A stretch of DNA of 64,000 bases from Holacanthus passer. Its lineage: Eukaryota; Chordata; Actinopteri; Pomacanthidae. Positions 57,101 through 64,000 of the stretch are shown piece after piece (positions within the stretch are counted from its first letter, which is position 1; the number at the start of each line of letters is the position of its first letter). The stretch is taken from contig JAFREQ010000037.1 of the NCBI GenBank assembly GCA_025331565.1, positions 1,116,001-1,180,000 of the forward strand, read 5' to 3'. The translations under genes were made by a program, and so were the position numbers. Under the pieces are notes generated by a model, which saw nothing but the letters and a program-made list of their open reading frames with translations, was not told where the DNA came from and made no database searches.

Positions 57101-59876
57101 ATCGGGAGATAATTTTATGTGAAGGGTGCTGTTGGAGGCGATGCAAAGTGGTGTTTGGGATGGAGCGATGTTCCAATAAACTGTAAGAAAGGAATGAGGA
57201 TTATCATAACATAGCTAAGAACCCTCTCCAATAGTCTAAATTACCACAAGTGAGCTCTACATCAGTGCTTTAGAGGAATTTTGTGTGTAGAGTAACATTT
57301 GTCAAAATCATGCACAATCATTACCCACATGATACTTAGGGAATCTCACCTGTGTGCTTAAATTCTACTTCATCAGAGGTGTGCATCCTACAAGTCTATC
57401 CATCTTAATAACAAAACTAAAGCCTAGTCCACTAGTACACAGATATTTTTTTAAATACACCTTTATTCTTAAAAACACCTGAGGGTGACATGAATATCTA
57501 GGCCATCACCAAGGTCAGTAGGATTCATCCTCTGGGGACCATGGACATCGGTACCAAATTTAATGATAATTCATCCAATAGTTGTCCAGACATTTCACCA
57601 ACCTCTAGTCAAAAGTTTTCACAAACTGCAGCTGAGGCTGATGGGAAATCAAAGTACTGGACAAACTGAAGTTTTGAATGGATGATGTCAACCTCATGGG
57701 TGCACTAGATGAAAAGTGAGGGAATCACCAAAATCAGTAAGCTTCATGTTCTGGGGCCAAGACTGTCTGTACCAAATTTCATGGCAATCCATCCAATATT
57801 TATGGCGACATTTCAGTCTGGACTGAAGTAGAGGACTGACATCCCGAGAGCGGTGCTGCAAGCATGGCTGTAAATGTCATCAATAAAACTTTTGATGGAT
57901 CAATTTTTGGATGGATCAACATGTCATTGGTCTTGATTCTTTTGGAAAAGGTGAAGCATTGTTCCTAATTGTATGATCTGTAGTGAACAGAGACAGTGCA
58001 TCTGTCCCAGCCTTCCTTCAACAGTATGCAATGTAATATATTGGGCACCTAATCTGTGACAAAACTGTAAAATTAATATCCATTGTAAATCCTTCAAACA
58101 GTGTTTTAAGTTTTAGGAAGAATACCAAACGGGTTATTTCCACTGACTTATCATTCAAGAATGCTGATTAAAATGGAAATACCCTTTCTAACTCTTCCGC
58201 TTCTATGTTTCCACACATGCCACGGAGTCCCTCTGAAGGGCATGTGTTTCCATCACTCAAGGCCATTGCAAACTTGTCGCTCTCTATTGCATAATTTTCA
58301 CCCTGTACTTAAGCAATTTAGGAAGTGTAGAAGCCCCGCTACATTTTTCAGACGTGACCCCGACATATGACATCATGTCGGCTCCCAGGATTCTTAACAG
58401 ATTCTTTGGGGTCTCAGATAACAAGATGAAAGATTGCACACAGATCAGCTGTTGTTTGGGTCCTTTTGTACAGTTCTGTTGGTTTAATTTCCCATTGCTA
58501 ACAGAGTCATAAACACAACAGCCTCTGCTTTAACGGTGCTGACATGTTAATTTTAGTTTTTATCTTGGATTTGTCACCTACGTGTCATATGAGTGAAAGA
58601 AGACGTACAGCCTTGGGGAAACTGTGATGGGGTTTTTCAACATTTTTCTGACATTTTATAGGCCAAGCAATTATTAGAAAAAAATAATGAGCAGAAAATT
58701 AATAATGAGAAGAATCATTATCTGAAGCGCTAACTGGCAGTAAAACTAGTATTCTCTTATATTACTGTTACTGGAGAGACTGATTGTTCTTGGAAGGGGA
58801 AGTGGGCTTACTGTGTTTCCACTTCACTACATTTAGTGTATACAGTCTGATTGCTGGCAAATAAGATGAGCCCATCATCCGAATGGTGTGTGTCACTGTT
58901 GCCTTGGCTGTTAGGACTAGTGAGATGTGGTGAGTTTTAATCAAGCGCTGAAGAGCATCCACATTTTCCAAAGCGTCTCATGTCCACAGTGCATGTCTGC
59001 AGTATGGACACTACATATTTAAATGCAGTCTTCTGAAAACCCTCTGAACTGCACATTTGTATTCTGGCTTTCTTCTTTCTCTCTGTCACTGTCCCTCCAT
59101 CCACCCTTATGTCGAAATCACAGTAAATCTATAATACCAAGAGACAATTAATAACCTGTTATTATACGGTAAATGTGTGATGAAAAAGTGAATGAAAAAA
59201 CTTAACTAAGCACAAGCCAACCACACATAAAGAGAAAAATCAGCTATAAATTTGAGACACTTTTTTTTTTTTTTTTTGCTTGTTCAGTTACATCTAAGTG
59301 CTTTATTATATAGTATTGTTATATTTATGGGTTAACGGTTCAGGTTTTAATAAAATCTGATGAAAATGAATGAATTATTAAAACATATTTTTCCTATTAT
59401 CAGTTATTTATAAGTTTAGTGTGCCTTTGATATGTTTCAAGATTGGATAAATCAAGAATAGTTTCATGTCACACTGACAACTGACAAAAACTTGTTAGTA
59501 AAACTAAAAACTAAAAAAAAACCCCAGCTGAACATTGAATAACTACTTAACATCACAGACACAGTAAAGTGCCTGTGGGAACACTTGGAAGGAATATTAA
59601 TGATAGTATAATGATTTTTCCTCGGGGTTAAAAGCACTTTACCTTCAAAAATGCATGAAAAAAAATCCAGCAGAATGGCTTTCACAGATGTACGCCTACT
59701 TACAGAGTCTCGGTGCCTGCAGGGAACCTGGGGAGAATATCAATGTCAAAGCAGGAGATGGTGTGAGTCCTCCACTCGGAGCACTCGCAGACTGCAGGGC
59801 ACGACTCAGCCTCCGACACCGAGCTGATCCCGGGGAGGCTGAGCAGCGTCCACAGGGCGCATGTCACCACCTGCAT
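37648..59876 (-). CDS. tshr: tshr: thyrotropin (TSH) receptor, complete, ten exons
   Basis: Plasma-membrane glycoprotein-hormone receptor, coupling mainly to Gs, for TSH. CDS on the - strand, complement of join 37648-39103, 39598-39786, 42194-42271, 43504-43572, 44149-44226, 44924-44998, 45483-45557, 51902-51976, 52955-53026, 59704-59876: 779 residues (human 764). Signal peptide MQVVTCALWTLLSLPGISSV, N-terminal Cys cluster (residues 25-43), leucine-rich repeats in exons 2-9, hinge from SHCCGF onward with the long TSHR-type insert, tethered-agonist segment at 414-423, seven helices from about 425 to 690, ERW (526-528), NPFLY (683-687). Exons 2-9 have the family sizes (72, 75, 75, 75, 78, 69, 78, 189) and every junction is phase 2. 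The long hinge and YDYVVC argue against FSHR or LHCGR. Start is the only ATG in frame that opens a signal peptide. Confidence 0.97.
39104..39597 (-). other. tshr: tshr intron 9
   Basis: Short AT-rich intron; nothing recognised. Confidence 0.8.
39598..39786 (-). CDS. tshr: tshr coding exon 9 (189 bp)
   Basis: Acceptor GTCTCAAAG, donor AGG|GTGAGC. Encodes DVSLTGITSLPTTGMDSLRE through TYPSHCCGFKNLKKKR, the last repeats and the start of the hinge. Same length as I recall for human exon 9. Confidence 0.96.
40032..40310. repeat. foldback element (about 100 bp imperfect inverted arms)
   Basis: Left arm 40032-40131, right arm 40209-40310, loop about 77 bases. The arms pair over GATAAAATGT, AAACCAA and ATATTTCCACAGA, among others, with mismatches and small gaps. 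It could be a foldback MITE. Family not recognised. Confidence 0.7.
41510..41840 (+). mobile_element. MITE copy (TTCCCAAAATATCAAACTAT family)
   Basis: GTCAGATCAATACCACTTTC, GAGTTTAGCTTAGCACAATG, AAAAAAGCAAATATTGTTCC and CAAAATATCAAACTATTCC match the same teleost foldback family as 12050-12210. Confidence 0.55.
42194..42271 (-). CDS. tshr: tshr coding exon 8 (78 bp)
   Basis: Acceptor CTGTCCAG, donor TCT|GTAAGT. Encodes DLHRNKYLTKMDERAFAGTV and SGPML. Confidence 0.95.
42272..43503 (-). other. tshr: tshr intron 7
   Basis: Unique AT-rich sequence. A short ATTTCCCAAAATGTTAAACT at 43419-43438 looks like one end of the MITE family. Nothing else seen. Confidence 0.7.
43504..43572 (-). CDS. tshr: tshr coding exon 7 (69 bp)
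   Basis: Acceptor TCTGTTACAG, donor AGT|GTAGGT (weaker than the others). Encodes MLYGNGFREIQHHAFNGTKL and DQ, with an N-glycosylation site NGT. Confidence 0.94.
43573..44148 (-). other. tshr: tshr intron 6
   Basis: No feature supported. Confidence 0.7.
44149..44226 (-). CDS. tshr: tshr coding exon 6 (78 bp)
   Basis: Acceptor CCTTTGCAG, donor AGT|GTAAGA. Encodes EIVDHPYITEIPTNSFRGIT and SNVLT. Confidence 0.95.
44227..44923 (-). other. tshr: tshr intron 5
   Basis: No feature supported. Confidence 0.7.
44924..44998 (-). CDS. tshr: tshr coding exon 5 (75 bp)
   Basis: Acceptor CTATTCAG, donor ACT|GTAAGT. Encodes GIFNTGLTFFPDLSNIHSND and MNFI. Confidence 0.95.
44999..45482 (-). other. tshr: tshr intron 4
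   Basis: Contains an 18-base A run at 45441-45458; nothing else. Confidence 0.7.
45483..45557 (-). CDS. tshr: tshr coding exon 4 (75 bp)
   Basis: Acceptor GTTCTTTCAG, donor CTT|GTGAGT. Encodes ELRNAKSLTYIDPEAFKNLP and NLKY. Confidence 0.96.
46137..48780 (+). mobile_element. decayed L1-type LINE, antisense to tshr
   Basis: Scattered frames carry LINE endonuclease residues (SWNMRG, GRFIII, NTDSPTFF, then SECGLADTCRLFNPDSREYS). Reverse-transcriptase words follow: ISLINTDVKSISKALA, QTGFIKERDSSEKI, SQGCPVSSLLFALF and the YxDD-type box YIDD at 47546-47557. Later LEKLISTPKDNLITF resembles the L1 C-terminal region. Stops, frameshifts, an internal deletion and a 24-base T run (47709-47732) make it inactive. 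The element is much shorter than a full L1. Confidence 0.8.
47709..47732. repeat. 24-base T run inside the LINE relic
   Basis: Homopolymer T; on the - strand a poly(A). It could be the tail of a second, opposite-strand insertion, but no body was recognised. Confidence 0.85.
51902..51976 (-). CDS. tshr: tshr coding exon 3 (75 bp)
   Basis: Acceptor CTTGTAG, donor CAT|GTGAGT. Encodes YISVDVTLQRLERHSFYSLR and KITH; human reads [20 protein letters not shown]. Confidence 0.96.
51977..52954 (-). other. tshr: tshr intron 2
   Basis: No feature supported. Confidence 0.7.
52955..53026 (-). CDS. tshr: tshr coding exon 2 (72 bp)
   Basis: Acceptor CTTAACCAG, donor GAT|GTGAGT. Encodes WLFETRLSTVPADAFSSMVN and VSR, one leucine-rich repeat. 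Confidence 0.95.
54085..54480. mobile_element. foldback MITE copy
   Basis: Left end TTTGGGAAATAAGCATTTTT with GTTAGATGAGAAGATCAATA. The right end has the inverse: GATCTTCTCATCTAACTCTC and CATAAGCATATCTCCCAAAA. Middle words TTTAGCTTAGCATAAAGGC are typical of this teleost family. Confidence 0.7.
55755..55815 (+). repeat. retroposon-tail-like repeat fragment
   Basis: ATTCAGATTCAGATTACTTT and ATTGTCCATTAAATTTCC resemble the 3' tails of fish retroposons. Short and diverged. Confidence 0.4.
56400..56560 (+). mobile_element. MITE copy, diverged
   Basis: AATAGTTTTAGGAAACACAC, TTATTCGCTTTCTGGCAGAC, TTCATATCACTCTCCAGACA and AATATTTCCCAAAATCTTGA match the same foldback family in shortened form. Confidence 0.55.
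57470..57870 (+). repeat. dispersed teleost repeat with internal duplication
   Basis: Two copies of a unit: CACCAAGGTCAGTAGGATTC with GGTACCAAATTTAATGATAA, then CACCAAAATCAGTAAGCTTC with GTACCAAATTTCATGGCAAT. The motif CCAAATTTCATGGCAATCC is a hallmark of a common fish repeat. Ends GAGAGCGGTGCTGCAAGCAT. Confidence 0.7.
58640..58722 (-). repeat. fragment of the ATCGATTAAT-type teleost repeat
   Basis: TTCTGACATTTTATAGGCCA, AGCAATTATTAGAAAAAAAT and GCAGAAAATTAATAATGAGA match the family at 2594-2900 in reverse orientation. Confidence 0.45.
59704..59876 (-). CDS. tshr: tshr coding exon 1 (signal peptide, Cys cluster)
   Basis: ATG at 59874-59876 on the - strand. MQVVTCALWTLLSLPGISSV is the hydrophobic leader, then CPAVCECSEW and FDIDILPRFP. 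Donor CT|GTAAGT. A longer in-frame reading upstream begins with GTG, not ATG, and was not used. Confidence 0.9.
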
Positions 59877-60375
59877 GCTGGACCGGTGTCGCTTCACAGT
59901 GTCCTGATTGTCCCCCTGATGTCCACAACAGCAACAACAACTGTGTGTGTCAGTTTCAGCCTGTGATTGGTGGTGTGTAGTCCTCAGGTGGAGGCTGTGG
60001 AGCTGTACTGGACTCTCCTGTTCAGGGCCCCTGCAGACTGTGAGAGGCTGTGAAGGTGGAGATGCTGGAGGACGGACAGCTGCAGCTCTGTGGTGGCTTT
60101 TTGGAGGTGGTCTTCAACTTGAGGGGAGGGTGGACTCTTGTGTTAGACTAGAGAATAGTTTGGTCCCCCCCCGCTTTTTCCCCCCTTTTTTGTTTAGTAT
60201 ATTTATATAGGTTTATTACATACCCAATATATAACTGATATTTTGTCTATGGCCATATTGTATGGTATTCTATTTCTGCAGCCAGTAAAATATACTAAAA
60301 CTATATATACTACACCTTAACATAAACTGTCCATTTCAATATGTATTTTCTTTAGTCTATTCTTTAACCAAATCT

Positions 60376-60830
60376 TATTTTCTTTTCCATTCTTTTCTTG
60401 TCTTCTTTTTTCTCCTCCGTTTTTCTTCGATAAACAATGATTTTCTTTTCTTTTTTAAATAACGTTTTCATTTCTTGAGGGAGAAAAATTATTTGGCTTT
60501 TCTTTTCTTATTAACATCTTTCTTATGCAATAAATGGTTTTATTTATTATTTGTTTTCTTTTCTTTTCTTATTAACATTTTTAAATTTCTAATGGAAGAA
60601 AAATGATTTGGTTTGTCGTTTCTTTTCTTATCAACACTTTTCTTGTGCAATAAATGATTTTCATTTCTTTTCTTTTCTTATTAACAGTTTTTAATTTTCT
60701 TGTGCGATAAACAATGATTTTCTTTTCTTTTCTTTTCTTATAAACATGTTTTCTTTTCTTTTCAGAAAAATGAATCAGTTTCTTTTCTTTTCTTTGCGTT
60801 TCTTCTCCTTTCTTTTCTTCTCTGTGGAGC
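60376..60830. repeat. pyrimidine-rich minisatellite (TCTTTTCTTATTAACA units)
   Basis: Degenerate tandem units of about 45-60 bases built from TTTCTTTTCTTATTAACA followed by TTTCTTGTGCAATAAATGAT. At least five units can be traced. The + strand is nearly all pyrimidine between the AT words. Confidence 0.75.
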
Positions 60831-60910
60831 GGCAGCACTGGCGCAAACACATACTTTTGGACAATGTAGTCCACAGATGATAACTTCCCTCCTCCTCACG
60901 CGGCTCCGGC

Positions 60911-60928
60911 CTACAGTTCCCGGCATGC
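60911..60928 (+). promoter_or_regulatory. ZNF143/SBS-type element at cep128 promoter
   Basis: CTACAGTTCCCGGCATGC fits the vertebrate SBS motif ACTACAATTCCCAGCATGC closely. Such sites mark CpG-rich, often bidirectional promoters. It lies about 580 bp upstream of the cep128 ATG. Confidence 0.5.
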
Positions 60929-61509
60929 TTTGGAGCCGCTGACTGTGGTCGGTTGTTTTCCTGCTCAGACGCGGCTAGTTCAAGTTGCCGTAGCTCGGTA
61001 AAGCTGAAGCTTGTTCTTCCGTTAGCTAACATTATCACTCATAAAGCGAAAAAACAGCGGCTCTTGTGTGACATATCTATTACGGTAGCATTTATTTCTT
61101 CTGTTTCCGCCGGACATATGCAGGGTTTGTCACAAGACTAAATGAGTCAGCTAACGTTGGGTTAGCTAGCTAACGTTCACAGGAGTTGCCACTTGTTGCT
61201 AAGCCTGGAGGAGCATCACCCACAACAATGGCCAGAGCAGTGATTGATGGGGGAGAGGGCAGGTTGAACTGTTGTGTTTTGTTGGTCAGATAGCTTTCTG
61301 TCTCCACCATGTTAAGATAACGATGACAAAGCTCGCATGTCTGCTAGCTATGACAAAGATATCTACTGTAAAGAAAGTTCAAAACCAGCCCGGTTTGTGC
61401 GTTAATCTGATTAACGTTGCAGTTATCAGTTAGCGTTTTCAGTTAGTGCTGCTCACTAATCGTCAGATTTGCCCAGTCAGCCGTTTTTCAACCTGTCCTG
61501 TCTCAAACT

Positions 61510-61683
61510 ATGGAGACATCCAGTGAGTCGGATTCATACGACAGGACGCCGGTGCACAGGCCTCGGGGGCGTGAAGCCCACCGCAGACCTGGCCGAGACA
61601 GAGGCAGAGCCAGTGGGAGTGGAGGCGATGGTCGAGCAGCAGACCTGTCGGAGAAGATCAGCACGCTGGCGAGCACTTTGCAG
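61510..61683 (+). CDS. cep128: cep128 coding exon 1
   Basis: ATG, 58 codons, donor CAG|GTAATC. Ends DLSEKISTLASTLQ, matching the human TEKVNTITSTLQ segment. Confidence 0.92.
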
Positions 61684-64000
61684 GTAATCTGCTCAGCCTC
61701 ACGGGACAGAGACACCTGAACCTGCTCAGATTTCATCCAGCTGCAAATACTGGACATGAATCTGTGTTTTGTTGTTCTACCAACCCCCAAGTGTTTTGGC
61801 CGTGATCTCACCTACCATAATTCAAAGCTCACAGTAGCAGCACATCAGTTTCCACATAAACTTATAATACATTTTAAGTTTATATGTTTATGTCATCGCT
61901 TGCACTGATTCCTAAACTTTTGTCGTAATTTTTAACTAAGCACTTCTTTTTCTTGGCAGGACACCAGTAGGAACTTAACCAAAGTCGACCAGATGCTGGG
62001 CCAGTACAGGGACCGTACAGATGATCAGGCTGAAGCCATGGCACTGGTCAGACACTTGTTCTATTAATTATAATCCTTTCTGTTTTGATATCAGATTTGT
62101 TTCAAATGCATGTTGTTGTAGCACCAAAACACATATATTGACACATGTTGAGCTATTTTGAACAAAACTAACAAGGAAAACTAAGGAAACTGTTGACAAA
62201 CTGTTACTTTTCCCCCAATAACTCTGGGAATGCTGTGATAGCAACCCCCTGACAGTGTGGGGCCTTTGTCAGCTGTTTCATGAAACCACATCTTTAGTGC
62301 ATATCAATAACACTTTAAGGAAAATAACAAACCAATATGAGTAAACAGTAATACTATTTACGCCATCTTTTAGTCTTCATTCACTCTAATTTTTAAAACT
62401 TTGACTCCGATCTGCTCTCCTTCTTCTTTACCTTTTTTTTGCTATTAAACATTTTGTTTTGTCAGTTTGACAGTTATTTTGTTTTTTTTCTGCTCCAGCT
62501 CAGGGAGAACCTGGAGGAGTCAATCAATCAGCTGCAGACACAGAGGCTGGGCAGATCCAATGGTGCTCGGAGTGCTTCAGCTTCAGCATCCACCCTGCAC
62601 ACTAGTGACCTGGAAGCTTGCTCGGAATCAGGTGTGGAGAAATACAAAGGATTTTGCAGTCAGCTGTCTTCTCATTATAGTCTTTGTTCTGGATAATTTG
62701 CAAAGAGATGAGTCATAAATGCTGATAAGGCAGAAATAGTAATCGAAAGTGACAATAAACACACAAAGAACACCTTAAAAATGGTGTGCACCTTCAGTGA
62801 TTTTGTGCTATTTGTGTTTGGTTAAACATTTGTAAAGTAACCAGTCTATAGAAGTTCGAGTTTCTGCTTTAACACTTACAACATCTGCAATCTGCTATTT
62901 CAGATGGCCAGCGTTTTTACCCTACTTCTCCACTGAGGGACTATACAGCCACTCCAGGAAGGAGAAGGAGGTCTCAGTCTGCCAATGTTCGCTTCAAGGA
63001 TGACAGCCTGACAGGAAAGGATGTAAGAAATGTAGACAGACCAGCTACTAATTAGTTCTACTTGTTACTGTCATGTAGTTTCAGAAAGTTTCCACAGGAG
63101 GGCACACTGAGTCAGCAGCATAAATGTGCAATTTGTTATGCCAATCTTGAAGGGTTTCAAGATTTCATTCAAATCAGCTGTTGTTTATGTTAGTATGTTC
63201 CTTTACAGAACCATATTGTGTGTTCAGAAGTCCCTATTTATTTTTGATTATGTTTTCCACAGTAGTTGCAAGAAATGTGCAGCTCTCGAAAGGCAACAAT
63301 AGCAAACCTTTTTCTTTGCTTTACTTTACTTGTGTATAATGTTTTATATCCTGTATATATCTGTGACTGTTCCATATAGATTCACACTATGCACCAATCC
63401 TTGAGGGATCTGCATTGTGACCAGCAGAGACTGTCTCATGACCTGGATAGAGAAATCCTCAGGAGAAATAGGTACCACAGGGGAGGGCAAGGTCTGAACA
63501 TCAAAAGAGTAACCTTATGTGTATTTGTTTCTACATAGCACATTCGCTAGTACACAACTGAATTCACCAGCCGTTGTCATTTTACTATATAACAAAGATG
63601 ATGATTTTTAGAACTGAATTGAATCTCCAAATGGTGTTTTGTTATCTGCCATAATAACACGTAGCACAAACAGCCTCTTTAGCCACAGAAAAATAATGTA
63701 CCTATATTTTTGCAAATAAATACCTTTCTGGTTCTGCATATCCTTCAATATATTTACAAGCATTTTTTCCAGTTTGGATGTTTTATAGGACTGTAGGATT
63801 TTAGTACACGCTGCTTTAGTAATCCACACAAAGTGCAAGTACTCTCTGGCAGTCCCTCTCTCTCTCACTCAGATCTTCTACATTATTTTCTACTCTGAGT
63901 CCTGCAGCACATTGATCTTTTATTGTTCATATCCACTGTACATAAAAAGGTTTTGCTTTAGCTTTGAAAACGAATGCATGTGCTTTCTTTCAGGAAATCC
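61510..64000 (+). CDS. cep128: cep128: centrosomal protein 128, 5' part (runs off right edge)
   Basis: Coiled-coil protein of the mother-centriole subdistal appendages, involved in ciliary signalling (family knowledge). CDS join 61510-61683, 61960-62046, 62499-62631, 62904-63022, 63380-63471, 63994-64000 and beyond. Recognised by DTSRNLTKVDQMLGQYRDRT, ENLEESINQLQTQRLGRSNG, FYPTSPLRDY and HQSLRDLHCDQQRLSHDLDR, each closely matching vertebrate CEP128. The N-terminus METSSESDSYDRTPVHRPRG is Ser/Arg-rich and probably disordered. All exon phases join. Start is the first ATG after the GC-rich 5' region. It is head-to-head with tshr, as in human. Confidence 0.93.
61960..62046 (+). CDS. cep128: cep128 coding exon 2
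   Basis: Acceptor TTCTTGGCAG, donor CTG|GTCAGA, 29 codons beginning DTSRNLTKVDQMLGQYRD. Confidence 0.95.
62047..62498 (+). other. cep128: cep128 intron 2
   Basis: AT-rich, no feature supported. Confidence 0.8.
62499..62631 (+). CDS. cep128: cep128 coding exon 3
   Basis: Acceptor TCTGCTCCAG, donor CAG|GTGTGG. Encodes LRENLEESINQLQTQRLGRS then a Ser/Ala-rich stretch with DLEACSES. Confidence 0.93.
62904..63022 (+). CDS. cep128: cep128 coding exon 4
   Basis: Acceptor GCTATTTCAG, donor GAT|GTAAGA. Encodes GQRFYPTSPLRDYTATPGRR and RRSQSANVRFKDDSLTGKD. Confidence 0.92.
63023..63379 (+). other. cep128: cep128 intron 4
   Basis: AT-rich, no feature supported. Confidence 0.8.
63380..63471 (+). CDS. 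cep128: cep128 coding exon 5
   Basis: Acceptor TCCATATAG, donor TAG|GTACCA. Encodes IHTMHQSLRDLHCDQQRLSH and DLDREILRRN. Confidence 0.92.
63472..63993 (+). other. cep128: cep128 intron 5
   Basis: AT-rich, no feature supported. Confidence 0.8.
63994..64000 (+). CDS. cep128: cep128 coding exon 6, first bases
   Basis: Acceptor GCTTTCTTTCAG ends at 63993. The seven visible bases continue the frame as Arg-Lys-Ser. Cut by the window edge. Confidence 0.7.

Larger units (their letters stand above)
53027..59703 (-). other. tshr: tshr intron 1 (6.7 kb)
   Basis: Contains MITE copies (about 54085-54480 and 56400-56560), retroposon-tail-like DNA (55755-55815), a tandemly duplicated dispersed repeat (57470-57870), a fragment of the 2594-2900 family (58640-58722) and an 18-base T run at 59261-59278. 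No additional exon seen. Confidence 0.7.
59877..61509. other. divergent tshr-cep128 intergenic region
   Basis: The two start codons are 1.6 kb apart and point away from each other. From the tshr side: short CpG-poor DNA, a T-rich segment, then a pyrimidine minisatellite (60376-60830), then a GC-rich promoter-like segment (60880-61010) with a CTACAGTTCCCGGCATGC motif, then GTTAGC-rich DNA up to the cep128 ATG. A noncoding first cep128 exon could lie at about 60930-60996 (possible donor CTCG|GTAAAG), which is inference. Confidence 0.6.

Noticed and set aside
59874..59897. Start of tshr at a codon seven residues upstream
   Set aside because: That codon is GTG; the ATG at 59874-59876 opens a good signal peptide.
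1..64000. CRISPR arrays, bacterial operons, phage or tRNA/rRNA genes
   Set aside because: None seen; spliced vertebrate genes with GT-AG introns occupy the window.

Overview
This is nuclear DNA of a ray-finned fish, probably a percomorph. The genes have vertebrate exon-intron structure with GT-AG junctions. The introns are loaded with long (GT)n and (CT)n microsatellites, and the interspersed repeats belong to families I know from teleost genomes. There is nothing prokaryotic here: no operons, CRISPR arrays or phage.

Four protein-coding genes can be reconstructed. (1) foxn3, + strand: the last three coding exons found (6972-7030, 13851-13959, 15077-15632), a 3' UTR of about 3.4 kb and long introns; the forkhead exons lie left of the window. 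(2) gtf2a1, + strand: complete, ten coding exons from 22636 to 30633, encoding the 390-residue TFIIA alpha/beta precursor with its Taspase1 site. It has a TATA box and CCAAT box, and its 3' end is near 32.19 kb. (3) tshr, - strand: complete, ten coding exons from 59876 down to 37648, encoding a 779-residue thyrotropin receptor. All junctions have the same phase, as in glycoprotein-hormone receptors. (4) cep128, + strand: the first five coding exons and the first bases of the sixth, from 61510 to the right edge, encoding the N-terminus of a centriolar appendage protein.

Layout: 1-15.6 kb foxn3 introns and exons; 15.6-19.05 kb foxn3 3' UTR; 19.05-22.3 kb spacer; 22.3-32.2 kb gtf2a1; 32.2-37.6 kb spacer between convergent gene ends; 37.6-59.9 kb tshr, with a dead L1-type LINE in intron 3 and a foldback element in intron 8; 59.9-61.5 kb divergent spacer shared by the tshr and cep128 5' ends; 61.5-64 kb cep128.

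The block gtf2a1 (tail-to-tail) tshr (head-to-head) cep128 matches the order and orientation I recall on human chromosome 14q31. Having foxn3 directly upstream of gtf2a1 differs from human, where the two are several megabases apart. The four genes do not form one pathway; the neighbourhood is inherited synteny.

I found no clearly new biological system. The observations most worth checking are: a cluster of RFX-type X-box sequences in the foxn3 introns; the apparent absence of a mammalian foxn3 cassette exon; a Tyr-to-Phe change at the end of the tshr tethered-agonist segment; a promoter-like cluster inside gtf2a1 intron 1; and a near-perfect foldback of about 280 bp in tshr intron 8.
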